The notes below the pieces were generated by a model, which was not told the DNA's origin, did no database searches, and worked only from the letters and a program-made list of their open reading frames with translations. DNA of 64,000 nt, taken from positions 1 through 64,000 of the forward strand of contig CAYVBQ010000012.1 in assembly GCA_964449775.1 (NCBI GenBank), read 5' to 3'. Below are positions 33,694-42,877 of the stretch, piece by piece (within the stretch, counting starts at the first letter, position 1; each line of letters begins with the position of its first letter). Position numbers and translations under genes: made by a program. The stretch is from Fen-1258 sp964449775 (lineage in GTDB: Bacteria; Bacteroidota; Ignavibacteria; Ignavibacteriales; Melioribacteraceae).

Positions 33694-36600
33694 TCACGAA
33701 GCAAAATACACAACAGATTCTTCTCCAAGAAGTTTTTTTATTTTGGGGATGAACTCCGAATTGAAAGAAATTTTATAATTGATATGAAACTCGCGATTGG
33801 TACCATCCACTTTAAGGCAGACCAGAACAGGCATAGAACCTTCATATTCTTCCATCAGTTTTTTTATCTCAGTTATTATTGATCTATCGTGTATTGAATC
33901 ATCAACAATTACTCCAATCCGTTTTGTAAGTTTCTGCTTAACATCGTCGAGATTGAGTGCTTCATCAACATGAAGTTTAACAGCATCTCCGCTGCTCTCA
34001 AGTTTTCCAGTAACTAAAATTGTTGATTCGGGAATTATCAAATCTTCGCATGTTTTATAAACTTTCGAAAACATTAGACACTCACACGAACCGCTGAAAT
34101 CATCTAACTTAAAAAACACCATCTGATTTCCGCGCTTGTCAATCTTTGTTCTGACTTCAGTTACAACTCCGCAAGCTCTAACAGATTCAGTATAGTTGTA
34201 TGTTTCTGTTTCACCAAGATGAACAGTTGCAAATGAACGGTACTCAATTTCGTATTTTCTTAGAGGATGATCGGTTAAATAAAATCCAAGTACTTCCCTC
34301 TCTTTAGCAAGACGATCTTTTGTTTCCCAAGGACGAATATCCGGCAATTGTGGTTCATGAATGTGCATAGCTTCGGAATCTCCGCCGAACAAACTATCTG
34401 TATGAGAATTTTTTGCAGATTGAGCTTTACCTCCGAAGCTAAGCGCCTCTTCAACTGCTTGAAAATTTTGCGCACGGGAACCGCCGCATAAATCAAACGC
34501 ACCGGCAAGCACTAATCCTTCGAGTGCGCGTTTGTTCACGAGACGTGTATCAACATTAGAACAGAAATCATAAATATTTTTGAAATTTCTTCCAAGATTT
34601 TGGTGCGAAGTTTTTATAGCTTCGACAGCATTCACACCAACATTTTTGATGGCGCTCATTCCGAAGATTATCTTTTTCTTTTTCACTCCAAATTTTACAG
34701 TCGGATTATTTATATCCGGAGGAAGAACTTTCACATTAAGCTTCCGGCAGTCTTCCAGCAAATTTGTAACTTTATCAGTGTTGCCGTATTCGTTCGAAAG
34801 GTTTGCGGCAAGAAATTCTTCTAAGTAGTGAGCTTTCAAATACGCGGTTTGGTAAGCAACAATTGAGTATGCAACTGCGTGGCTCTTATTGAAACCATAA
34901 TTGGCAAACTTATCAATGGCTTCAAAGATTTCTCCGCCCACTTTTTTGCTGATGTTATTCTTGATGGCGCCTTCAAGAAATTTTTCCTTTTGTTCAGCCA
35001 TCGCTTTCAAATCTTTTTTACCCATCGCACGTCTCAGCAGATCAGCTTCCGCAAGACTCATATCGCCGGCTTTATTAGCAATTTGAATAACCTGCTCTTG
35101 ATAGACAATGATGCCATTAGTCTCTTTCAATATCGGTTCAAGAATGGGATGCAAATAAATTATCTGTTTTCTTCCATGCTTACGCGCAATAAAATCATCA
35201 ATAAACTCCATCGGTCCCGGGCGATACAATGCGTTCATTGCAGCAAGATCGTTAATGCTGGTTGGTTGTAGTTTTTTCAAGTACTCGCGCATCGGGGCAC
35301 TTTCAAACTGGAACACGGCTGTCGTTTGTCCCTTACTAAACATCTCATACGTTTTGGGATCGTCGGTTGGTATGTTATCAATATCAATTTCAATGTTACG
35401 TGTCTGCTTTATAAGTTCAAGAGTATCTCTTATAATAGATAGAGTTCGCAATCCAAGAAAGTCCATCTTCAACAATCCTGCTTCTTCCAAATCCTTCATG
35501 TTGAATTGAGTAACTATCGAGTTATCATCGCCATATGTTGCAAGAGGAACAAAGTCGCTAACTTCGCCGGGAGTAATAACAACACCCGCAGCGTGTTTAG
35601 ATGCATTGCGGTTCATCCCTTCTAAAATACGAGCATACTTTATCAACTCCTGAATTTGCGGATCATCCGATTTTTTTACCCATGCCAGTTCCGGAACTTC
35701 GTTCAATGCCTGATCGAGATCGTAAACACGTCCGAACTTTGATGGGATCCATTTTGTAATTTTTTCTACGGTTGGAATAGAAATTTTTAGAACACGAGCT
35801 ACATCTTTTAATACCGCACGAGATGATAGTCTATTGAAGGTGATAATTTGAGCTACGGATTTTTCACCATACTTCTCTTTAACATAAGAGATAACTTCGC
35901 CGCGCTGATCGTCTGCAAAATCAACATCAATATCGGGCATGGTTTTACGTGCGGGATTAAGAAATCTTTCGAAGAGTAAATCATATTTCAGCGGATCTAC
36001 ATTTGTGATTCCGAGAACATAAGCAATTATACTTCCGGCAGCACTACCGCGTCCGGGACCAACAGGAATTCCACGTTGTTTTGCCGCGTTGATAAAATCC
36101 TGAACGACCAGAAAATATCCCGCGTAACCCATTTCATTAATGACTTTCAATTCGAACTTGAATCGCTCTTCGATTTCCGGTGTTACTATTTTAAATTTTT
36201 GTTCTAACCGTTCTTCGGAAAGTTGAGCTAAATACTCTTCCAGATCTTTAGCTTTAGAAGTGGAAGGAATTGGGAATTGCGGAAATTGATGACCGTGAAA
36301 ATCTAATTGTAAATTTATTTTTTGTTCGATCTCGATTGTGTTTTCAATTGCGCCTTTGTAATTCTTGAAAAGATTCTTCATTTCATCGGTAGTCTTGAAA
36401 TAGATCTGATCGGTTCCGTAACGCAATTCTTTGTAGTCAACATTTCCTGTTTTATCGCCGAGTTGAATTAAAATATTATGGGCGATCGAATGATCTTTCT
36501 CGATGTAGTGAATGTCATTTGTGGCAACTAGTTTAATTCCTAAATCGCGAGCGAGTTTCGGCATCCCTTCAAGTACTGGTCGTTCAACTTCCATTCCGTG

Positions 36601-37152
36601 ATCTTGAATTTCTAAATAAAAATCATCATCGAAAAGTTCTTTCAATCTTATTGCGGTTGAACGTGCTTTAGCGTAATCATCATTAATAAGCGGTGCCGCT
36701 ATTGGTCCGGCGGGACAAGCAGATGTACAGATTAAACCTTCGCTGTATTTTGTTAACATTTCAAAATCTATTCGGGGGCGGTAATAAAATCCTTCCGTGT
36801 ATCCTATAGTAGAAAGTTTTATCAGATTATTGTAACCAATTTCATTCTTAGCAAGGAGCAGAAGATGATTATAATGCTTCGATTTTTTTTTCGGATTGTC
36901 CGGATCGTCGCCTCTTCTATCGAAACGCGTACCGTCAATTACGATATAGGCTTCCATACCTATGATCGGTTTAATACCGGCTTTTTTAGCTTTTTTATAA
37001 AACTCACCAACACCAAACATTACACCGTGATCGGTCAACGCCACAGCATGCATATTATTTTTCAGCGCAGCATGAATTAAATCTTCAACCGTGCATGCAC
37101 CGTCTTGCAAACTGTAATGTGAATGATTATGTAAGTGAATAAAATCTGACAT
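33694..37152 (-). CDS. dnaE: DNA polymerase III alpha subunit
   Basis: The 1152-residue replicative polymerase begins with the PHP domain (FIHLHNHSHYSLQDGACTVE), continues with the polymerase III palm holding the catalytic aspartates in PDIDVDFAD near residue 405, FGPGRGSAAGS-like PVGPGRGSAAGSIIAY, then a helix-hairpin-helix tract and a C-terminal OB fold (VRACGVVTEVRTKIDKRG). Length and domain order are normal for DnaE1, and no intein is seen. It lies downstream of dut, from which it is separated by two tandem arrays. Confidence 0.97.
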   Translation of the reverse strand: MSDFIHLHNHSHYSLQDGACTVEDLIHAALKNNMHAVALTDHGVMFGVGEFYKKAKKAGIKPIIGMEAYIVIDGTRFDRRGDDPDNPKKKSKHYNHLLLLAKNEIGYNNLIKLSTIGYTEGFYYRPRIDFEMLTKYSEGLICTSACPAGPIAAPLINDDYAKARSTAIRLKELFDDDFYLEIQDHGMEVERPVLEGMPKLARDLGIKLVATNDIHYIEKDHSIAHNILIQLGDKTGNVDYKELRYGTDQIYFKTTDEMKNLFKNYKGAIENTIEIEQKINLQLDFHGHQFPQFPIPSTSKAKDLEEYLAQLSEERLEQKFKIVTPEIEERFKFELKVINEMGYAGYFLVVQDFINAAKQRGIPVGPGRGSAAGSIIAYVLGITNVDPLKYDLLFERFLNPARKTMPDIDVDFADDQRGEVISYVKEKYGEKSVAQIITFNRLSSRAVLKDVARVLKISIPTVEKITKWIPSKFGRVYDLDQALNEVPELAWVKKSDDPQIQELIKYARILEGMNRNASKHAAGVVITPGEVSDFVPLATYGDDNSIVTQFNMKDLEEAGLLKMDFLGLRTLSIIRDTLELIKQTRNIEIDIDNIPTDDPKTYEMFSKGQTTAVFQFESAPMREYLKKLQPTSINDLAAMNALYRPGPMEFIDDFIARKHGRKQIIYLHPILEPILKETNGIIVYQEQVIQIANKAGDMSLAEADLLRRAMGKKDLKAMAEQKEKFLEGAIKNNISKKVGGEIFEAIDKFANYGFNKSHAVAYSIVAYQTAYLKAHYLEEFLAANLSNEYGNTDKVTNLLEDCRKLNVKVLPPDINNPTVKFGVKKKKIIFGMSAIKNVGVNAVEAIKTSHQNLGRNFKNIYDFCSNVDTRLVNKRALEGLVLAGAFDLCGGSRAQNFQAVEEALSFGGKAQSAKNSHTDSLFGGDSEAMHIHEPQLPDIRPWETKDRLAKEREVLGFYLTDHPLRKYEIEYRSFATVHLGETETYNYTESVRACGVVTEVRTKIDKRGNQMVFFKLDDFSGSCECLMFSKVYKTCEDLIIPESTILVTGKLESSGDAVKLHVDEALNLDDVKQKLTKRIGVIVDDSIHDRSIITEIKKLMEEYEGSMPVLVCLKVDGTNREFHINYKISFNSEFIPKIKKLLGEESVVYFAS

Positions 37153-37158
37153 TCTTCT

Positions 37159-37221
37159 GGATACTCGTTACTGGATACTCGATACTTGATACTTGATACT
37201 TGATACTAGTTACTGGATACT
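37159..37221. repeat. Tandem array of nine 7-bp units (GATACT type)
   Basis: The units are GGATACT, CGTTACT, GGATACT, CGATACT, TGATACT three times, AGTTACT and GGATACT, exactly nine heptamers in 63 bases. The array begins 6 bases before the dnaE start codon as read on the minus strand, so it occupies the dnaE leader and includes its ribosome-binding region. Confidence 0.85.
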
Positions 37222-37233
37222 GGTGAAATCTAA

Positions 37234-37296
37234 ATTCTACATTCTGCATTCTACATTCTGCATTCTACATTCTACATTCTGCATTCTACATTCTGC
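37234..37296. repeat. Tandem array of nine 7-bp units (ATTCTRC type)
   Basis: Nine heptamers, ATTCTAC or ATTCTGC, follow each other without gaps over 63 bases; a degenerate tenth unit (ATTCATT) runs into the dut stop codon. Heptameric short tandem repeats of this kind are known from filamentous cyanobacteria and other genomes. They could expand or contract by slippage. Confidence 0.88.
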
Positions 37297-37298
37297 AT

Positions 37299-37754
37299 TC
37301 ATTTTGTTCCTGTATGACCGAATCCGCCGTCACCACGAGTGCTACCATTTAATTCATCTATTACGATAAGATTTGCGCGGTAAACTTTTGATAAAACCAT
37401 TTGTGCAATTCTATCGCCTCGTTTGATTACAAAATCTTCTTCGCTAAAATTGAAAAGAATTACTTTTATCTCGCCGCGGTAATCGGAATCTATTGTGCCT
37501 GGAGAATTTAAAACGCCAATTCCATTTTTTGCAGCAAGACCGCTTCTTGGACGAACTTGTAACTCATATCCAACCGGAATTTCTACTCTAAGATTGGTTG
37601 GCACTAATCCAACTTTACCTTTTTCGATTTTCATTTCTGAATCGACTGCGGCGCGGAGATCGAGTCCGCTGCTGCCTTCTGTTGCATAATCGGGTAATTG
37701 TATATCTGAAAAATTATTTTCTATATGCTGGATTTTTATTTGGATTGATTCCAT
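37299..37754 (-). CDS. dut: dUTP diphosphatase
   Basis: The 151-residue trimeric dUTPase hydrolyses dUTP to dUMP and keeps uracil out of DNA. All five motifs are present, including SSGLDLRAAVD, RPRSGLAAKNGI, NSPGTIDSDYRGEI, GDRIAQMV and the C-terminal RGDGGFGHTG. The start at 37754 is preceded by GGAAAGG; the frame reaches an ATG at 37775 without a site. The stop codon lies at the edge of the heptamer array. Confidence 0.96.
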   Translation of the reverse strand: MESIQIKIQHIENNFSDIQLPDYATEGSSGLDLRAAVDSEMKIEKGKVGLVPTNLRVEIPVGYELQVRPRSGLAAKNGIGVLNSPGTIDSDYRGEIKVILFNFSEEDFVIKRGDRIAQMVLSKVYRANLIVIDELNGSTRGDGGFGHTGTK

Positions 37755-37840
37755 AACCTTTCCGGATTTTGTCATGCGAAGTTAAAATAAAAGAACAATT
37801 CTTTCTTCTTGCTTTTAATATACTTTGAGGAAATGAAATT

Positions 37841-39304
37841 CTACTTGACTCGAAGAAGCATTTTAAGTAAGCGAACAATTTCAATCTTCTCAACAACATT
37901 CATCACAAATAATGAGCCGATAAATCCAAACAATAATATCAGTTTATAGAAGAAGTTTAGACCAACTTGATAATATAAATAGTAGTAAAGAATACCTGTA
38001 ACAAAGATCGCAGTAAGAATTTTAAAGATCTTCTTAAATTCATATTTGATCGGGTAATATTTTTGCGAGAAGTAATATAATCCGGCAGCCATAATGATAT
38101 AGCTCGCCAGAGTTGCAAGTGCAGCACCGATTAATCCGAGTACCGGTATCAACAAAATGTTCACTACAACATTAGCTACAGCGCCGGCACCCGTTACATA
38201 AGGATAATATTTTGTCTTCTCCTCAATATATATTCCCGCTTGAAAATTGTAATAGATACCATTGAACAAGTAAGCAAGAAGAATTATCGGAACGATGGCG
38301 ATCCCGCTTAAATATTCTTTCCCGATTATAGACTTACCCGGTAAAAATTCAAAACGCGCAAAGTCTTCAGCGAACAGCGTTAGTACAATCCAGATCAGAC
38401 TAGACATAATAATGAATAGCGTTAGAATTTTCGCAAATATTTCTTTGGCGTTTTTTTCCTTAGCATTGTTCAAAAAAAACGGCTGCCATGCGTATTGAAA
38501 CATCGAAACAAACAGCATCATGAAAATTCCAAGCTTGTAATTAGCCTGATAGATACCCAGAGTTGATTCATCTGTCATCGCAAGAACAACCGGTCTGTCA
38601 ATAACTTGAACAACAGTGGCGGCTAAACTTGCAGGCAGATACGGCAGACCAAACTTCAAATATTTCTTTAACAACTCTTTATCAATTTTTGGAACAAGCA
38701 TTTTGAATATTTCCGGCGTTAGCACCACAAAAGAAAATGCAGAGGCGATTAAATTTGCAATGAAGATCGCCTCAATTCCAAGTTTGTATTTCAGAACAAG
38801 GATGAAATTCAGTGCAAGATTTAAAATAATATTTGCGAGTTTTATTGAAGTAAACTTGCCCGCTTTTCTTTCCAGTCGAAGGTTTGCAAACGGAACGAGA
38901 GCAAGAGTATCAAATATTAAAATGAAAATCAGATAATAGTAAAGATTCGAATAGCTATCAGAAATTTCCATTACCTGACTGAGAGGGGTTTTCAATAAAA
39001 GAAGGAATAACGCTAATCCAATTGAAGTAAGAAACACAAAAAGGTAAGCTGTTGAAAATATTTTCTTCTTCCCTTTGCCATCATTTGAGGAGGAATATTT
39101 CATGAACGCAGAATCCATTCCATAAATGAAAACGATATTCAAGAAAGCGAGATACGCATAGATGTTCGAATAAATTCCGTAGTCATGTGTGTTGATTACG
39201 TTCGTATAAAACGGAACAAGAAAAAATCCGAGGAATCTTCCTACGATTGTACTTATGCCGTAAATTGCGGTGTCTTTGGTAAGCTCTTTTATCTTTTCAA
39301 TCAT
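37841..39304 (-). CDS. Polysaccharide flippase (Wzx-like)
   Basis: The 487-residue protein has 12-14 predicted membrane helices and the polysaccharide-transporter pattern: YGISTIVGRFLGFFLVPFYT at the N-terminus, ANLRLERKAGKF and LKKYLKFGLPYLPA. Such MOP-superfamily proteins flip undecaprenyl-linked oligosaccharides. It is the first of three flippase-like proteins of this polysaccharide region. A REP-like repeat separates it from the thioesterase gene. Confidence 0.88.
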   Translation of the reverse strand: MIEKIKELTKDTAIYGISTIVGRFLGFFLVPFYTNVINTHDYGIYSNIYAYLAFLNIVFIYGMDSAFMKYSSSNDGKGKKKIFSTAYLFVFLTSIGLALFLLLLKTPLSQVMEISDSYSNLYYYLIFILIFDTLALVPFANLRLERKAGKFTSIKLANIILNLALNFILVLKYKLGIEAIFIANLIASAFSFVVLTPEIFKMLVPKIDKELLKKYLKFGLPYLPASLAATVVQVIDRPVVLAMTDESTLGIYQANYKLGIFMMLFVSMFQYAWQPFFLNNAKEKNAKEIFAKILTLFIIMSSLIWIVLTLFAEDFARFEFLPGKSIIGKEYLSGIAIVPIILLAYLFNGIYYNFQAGIYIEEKTKYYPYVTGAGAVANVVVNILLIPVLGLIGAALATLASYIIMAAGLYYFSQKYYPIKYEFKKIFKILTAIFVTGILYYYLYYQVGLNFFYKLILLFGFIGSLFVMNVVEKIEIVRLLKMLLRVK

Positions 39305-39380
39305 CTCAAAATGAAATCAACCCGAAGAGAAAGACCTCCGGTAAACTTAATAAATCACCTTACACAGGAATACTAATATT

Positions 39381-39467
39381 GTCATTCTGAGCGAAGCGAA
39401 GAATCTAAAAATTTCTTCTTGTTTGATTATTAGATTCTTCACTCCACTCCGTTCCGTTCAGAATGAC
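39381..39467. repeat. REP-like palindrome 'GTCATTCTGAGCG...AGAATGAC'
   Basis: GTCATTCTGAGCG (39381-39393) and CGTTCAGAATGAC (39455-39467) pair with one mismatch or so, and inner words AGAATCT and AGATTCT form a second stem. It has the same architecture as the palindrome at 392-868. It lies between the thioesterase and flippase genes. Confidence 0.75.
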
Positions 39468-39494
39468 ACGTTGCGTAATGTACATTAATAAATT

Positions 39495-39908
39495 CTATTT
39501 GCTAAAATATTTGGTTAATGCATCAACATATATTTTAGGCGGACGCACTGCTTTTTTTGTATCTATCCTAATGAATACGTGAGTAGTAAAACCTTCGGCA
39601 ATCAACTCTTCGGAACCTTTTCGTTTAACAGCATATTCGATGTGAACCTTTGGAGAGTGAAGTTCTTTAACAGTTGCTTCTATTTGCAAGACATCATCAT
39701 AAACGGCAGGATTAAAATATTTCAGGCCGGCTTCAATCAACGGTAACTGATATCCATTCTTTTCAACTTCTGAATATGCTAATCCGGCAGCTCTTAAAAG
39801 TTCGGTTCTTCCTACCTCAAAGTATTCTAAATATTTTCCGTTATAAACGAATTGCATTTTATCTGTATCGGCATAGCGAACACGAATCTCGGTAGTGTTA
39901 GTGAGCAT
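39495..39908 (-). CDS. YbgC-type acyl-CoA thioesterase
   Basis: The 137-residue hotdog-fold protein has the 4-hydroxybenzoyl-CoA thioesterase pattern VRYADTDKMQFVYNGKYLEY, with the conserved Asp of the catalytic loop (the usual Tyr-His is Tyr-Asn here), and ends HVFIRIDTKKAVRPP. It should cleave acyl-CoA or acyl-ACP thioesters. The ATG at 39908 after GGGAA is preferred to a TTG three bases upstream. It follows accA after 20 bases. Confidence 0.85.
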   Translation of the reverse strand: MLTNTTEIRVRYADTDKMQFVYNGKYLEYFEVGRTELLRAAGLAYSEVEKNGYQLPLIEAGLKYFNPAVYDDVLQIEATVKELHSPKVHIEYAVKRKGSEELIAEGFTTHVFIRIDTKKAVRPPKIYVDALTKYFSK

Positions 39909-39928
39909 CAAGAAATTCCCGAAAAGTA

Positions 39929-40879
39929 TTATTCAACAAAGACACCCATCTTTGCAAATTTTTCTAAACGATTTTGTACCAATTTTTCCGGTTTGATTTT
40001 CAGAAGTGCTTCGAGTTCTTCTTTGATTGTTTTTTTAAGTGTTGCCGCCATTTGTGTATGATCTTTATGTGCCCCACCCAACGGTTCCGAAACAATACGA
40101 TCTATGATGCCTTGCTTTAATAAATCTTCAGCAGTTAGTTTCAATGCCTCAGCGGCAGTTTCTTTATACTCCCAACTACGCCACAAAATACTTGAGCATG
40201 ATTCCGGACTAATGACCGAATACCAGGTGTTCTGAAGCATCAAAATTCTATCGCCAACTCCGATTCCTAACGCGCCCCCACTCGCTCCTTCACCAATGAT
40301 AGTAACAACTATCGGTACACGCAAACGACTCATTTCAAAAAGATTTCTCGCTATTGCTTCCGCTTGTCCACGTTCTTCAGCTTCAAGTCCGGGATATGCC
40401 CCGGGAGTATCTATCATTGAGATTACAGGAATTTTAAATTTTTCAGCCATTTTCATCAAGCGCAACGCTTTACGGTAACCTTCAGGATTGGACATTCCAA
40501 AATTTCTGTACAGATTGGATTTTGTATCGCGCCCTTTTTGATGACCGATGATCATTACTCTCTGATCGTCTAATTTTGCGAAGCCGCCAACAATTGCTTT
40601 ATCATCTTTAAACAATCTATCGCCATGCAATTCAATAAAATTATCTGTCATCATATATATATAATCGAGTGTGTAAGGGCGCTCAGGATGACGGGCTAAT
40701 TGAACGCGCTGCCAACGGGTGAGATTATCGTATATGTTTTTTTTCAGATCAAGAACTTTCTCTTCGAGAGTTTTTATTTCTCCTGAAATATCGAGTCGCG
40801 CTTCATACTTGCGCATCTCTTCAATTTTATTTTCCAATTCAATAATCGGTTTTTCAAAATCCAATATATTTTTTGCCAT
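39929..40879 (-). CDS. accA: Acetyl-CoA carboxylase carboxyltransferase alpha subunit
   Basis: The 316-residue protein transfers the carboxyl group from biotin to acetyl-CoA, forming malonyl-CoA, together with AccD. Recognisable parts are LDFEKPIIELENKIEEMR, RPYTLDYIYMMTDNFIELHG, IDTPGAYPGLEAEERGQAEA and IGEGASGGALGIGVGDRIL. Length is normal. accD and the biotin subunits are not in the window. It is 5 bases after the GT2 fusion gene. Confidence 0.97.
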   Translation of the reverse strand: MAKNILDFEKPIIELENKIEEMRKYEARLDISGEIKTLEEKVLDLKKNIYDNLTRWQRVQLARHPERPYTLDYIYMMTDNFIELHGDRLFKDDKAIVGGFAKLDDQRVMIIGHQKGRDTKSNLYRNFGMSNPEGYRKALRLMKMAEKFKIPVISMIDTPGAYPGLEAEERGQAEAIARNLFEMSRLRVPIVVTIIGEGASGGALGIGVGDRILMLQNTWYSVISPESCSSILWRSWEYKETAAEALKLTAEDLLKQGIIDRIVSEPLGGAHKDHTQMAATLKKTIKEELEALLKIKPEKLVQNRLEKFAKMGVFVE

Positions 40880-40884
40880 GTTGA

Positions 40885-42870
40885 TTACATCCTAAAAAAC
40901 ATTTTTGAAATTGTTTTACCCAGTATTTCAAGATCAAGCCAAATGTTCTGATTCTTTGCATAAAAGATATCAAGCTTCTTTAATTCTTCGTTATCAACTT
41001 CAGAAAAATTTTCTACAAACCAGAACCCAGTAAGACCCACTTTGCCCACATACAGTTCACCGTGATAAGAGGAATCACGAGGACCGACAAGACTTTTCTT
41101 AGAAACGAAAACGCTCGGGATTTTGAGGATAAATTGAGAGAATTTGTTTTTCTCCGAGGTGAACTTCTCTAATAAATATATGAAAGGATATACGAAAAAC
41201 AAAATTGGTATACTCAGCATCAAATCGAGGATACGTTTGAATACGCGATGGAAATAAGTTGAAATATTATATTGCACTTTGAGAAGAGGTATATCATCAA
41301 GCATTGTTATTGCAGATTTTCCAACGAGATAATCCGACTCTTTTCCTGCAACCAGGAATTCGACATTTTCCCCCTGGCACTCCGCAACTACTGCAAACAT
41401 CTGGTTGAATGATAGATCGTCTGAAGAAAATATTACTTTGTCAATTTTTTCCTCAGTGATAATTTTTTTTATGTTATCCACTGCACCGAGAATTTTAAAA
41501 TTACTAACACTTTCACCCACACTTTTTCTTGTCAAGCCAATCAATCCAATTACATGATAAAGCCGTGTAAATGTAGATCTCAATTTTACTGCAAGTTCTT
41601 CCGCTTTACTTTCGCTGGCTACTATTAGAGTGCGGGATTTTCTTGTATCTGTCTCCAATCCCATTTTGAAAATCACTTTAAGGGCAATCCGCCATAATAA
41701 AAAGAATAGAATGGAAAGACCATAAGTGATTAAAACAACTGCACGACTGAACGCCACTTGTTTGAAAAAGTAAGTTACCGCAGATAGAAAAATCATTCCC
41801 GACAAAAGTGAAAGGAATGTACGGAGAATAGAAAACGAATTTTTCTTGTAAACACCTCCAATTGCAGAGATACTTATTTGAATTAGAGCGGGTAAAAAAT
41901 AAACCCATGGTAACACAAATTCCGGAAAACCTTTCCAATGTGCATTAACATAGTTTTTTTCAGCAAGAAAAACAGCCAGAGAGAAAGTAAAAAAATCGAT
42001 TATTATAGAAATGATAGTGAGTTTATAAACATTTGCAAACGCGAAAAGTTTTCTGAAAATAATTGCGAATTGTAAAATTGATTCAACAAGAAACGAAGAG
42101 GAAAAATGTTTCCGCACAAATAGATGCATAGCATTGTAGAATACTTTTGTCTCGTCAAGACTGCTGCGCTTTGTGCTCTCTCCTTTGTAATGAATTATCT
42201 CGGTGGAGTGAACATAAAAAACCTTGAAGTTTGATTTTTGCACACGGTAGCAGAGATCAAGATCCTCGCCGTACATAAAAAACTGTTCATCAAATCCACC
42301 GACTTTTTCATAAACATCTTTACGCAACATAAGGAATGCACCGCTAACAGCATCAACATTGTAAGTTTCATTTTCATTAAGATATGTAAGGTTGTACCGT
42401 GCAAAAATTCTACTTTTAGCAAATAGTTTACTCAACCCGGTAACTTTCGTGAATGATGTCCATGGACCCGGAAAACTTCTACGGCATGCAAGCTGAAGTG
42501 TCCCATCGGGATTCAAAACCTTGCAACCCGCAATACCTGCCTGAGGTGTATGCTCAAAAAAATCAATCATCTTTATAAATGTATCTTCACGAACAATTGT
42601 ATCGGGATTGATAAGGATAAAATATTTCCCGCCAGCAATTTTCATTGCTTGGTTATTTGCTGCACCGAAACCAACATTGATTTTGTTTGCAATCAACTTT
42701 ACACCGGGAAATCTATTACGAAGTATTTCCACACTACCGTCATCCGATGCGTTATCAACAACAATCGTTTCAACGGAAATATTTATTGAAGCAATCCGGA
42801 TAGAATCGAGAAGATTAAGAAGAAATTCTTTCACGTTGTAATTAACTATTATAATAGAAAGATCAATCAT
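40885..42870 (-). CDS. GT2 glycosyltransferase fused to a catalytically truncated sugar-phosphotransferase
   Basis: The 661-residue protein has a GT2 domain at 1-235 (LSIIIVNYNVKEFL, VVDNASDDGS, INPDTIV, GGFDEQFFMYGEDLDLCYR), about five membrane helices at 265-400, a Rossmann-like domain at 410-525 (SRTLIVASESKAEEL) and a C-terminal polyprenyl-phosphate sugar transferase-like part at 540-661 (VFKRILDLMLSIPILFFVYP, KSLVGPR, GKVGLTGFWFV). Between residues 570 and 597 the usual RSM and DELPQ catalytic segment is absent. The GT2 half looks active; the transferase half looks like a pseudo-enzyme. The start at 42870 lies 7 bases after the previous stop; the longer frame to 42945 overlaps that gene. 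Confidence 0.8.
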   Translation of the reverse strand: MIDLSIIIVNYNVKEFLLNLLDSIRIASINISVETIVVDNASDDGSVEILRNRFPGVKLIANKINVGFGAANNQAMKIAGGKYFILINPDTIVREDTFIKMIDFFEHTPQAGIAGCKVLNPDGTLQLACRRSFPGPWTSFTKVTGLSKLFAKSRIFARYNLTYLNENETYNVDAVSGAFLMLRKDVYEKVGGFDEQFFMYGEDLDLCYRVQKSNFKVFYVHSTEIIHYKGESTKRSSLDETKVFYNAMHLFVRKHFSSSFLVESILQFAIIFRKLFAFANVYKLTIISIIIDFFTFSLAVFLAEKNYVNAHWKGFPEFVLPWVYFLPALIQISISAIGGVYKKNSFSILRTFLSLLSGMIFLSAVTYFFKQVAFSRAVVLITYGLSILFFLLWRIALKVIFKMGLETDTRKSRTLIVASESKAEELAVKLRSTFTRLYHVIGLIGLTRKSVGESVSNFKILGAVDNIKKIITEEKIDKVIFSSDDLSFNQMFAVVAECQGENVEFLVAGKESDYLVGKSAITMLDDIPLLKVQYNISTYFHRVFKRILDLMLSIPILFFVYPFIYLLEKFTSEKNKFSQFILKIPSVFVSKKSLVGPRDSSYHGELYVGKVGLTGFWFVENFSEVDNEELKKLDIFYAKNQNIWLDLEILGKTISKMFFRM

Positions 42871-42877
42871 CGCGTCT

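Noticed and set aside
33694..37152. Intein or fusion in dnaE
   Set aside because: The 1152-residue length and uninterrupted motifs match an ordinary DnaE; no splicing-domain signatures were seen.
37159..37296. Possible CRISPR or iteron origin
   Set aside because: Units are contiguous heptamers without spacers, and no initiator gene or DnaA-box cluster accompanies them; a simple tandem repeat explains the pattern.
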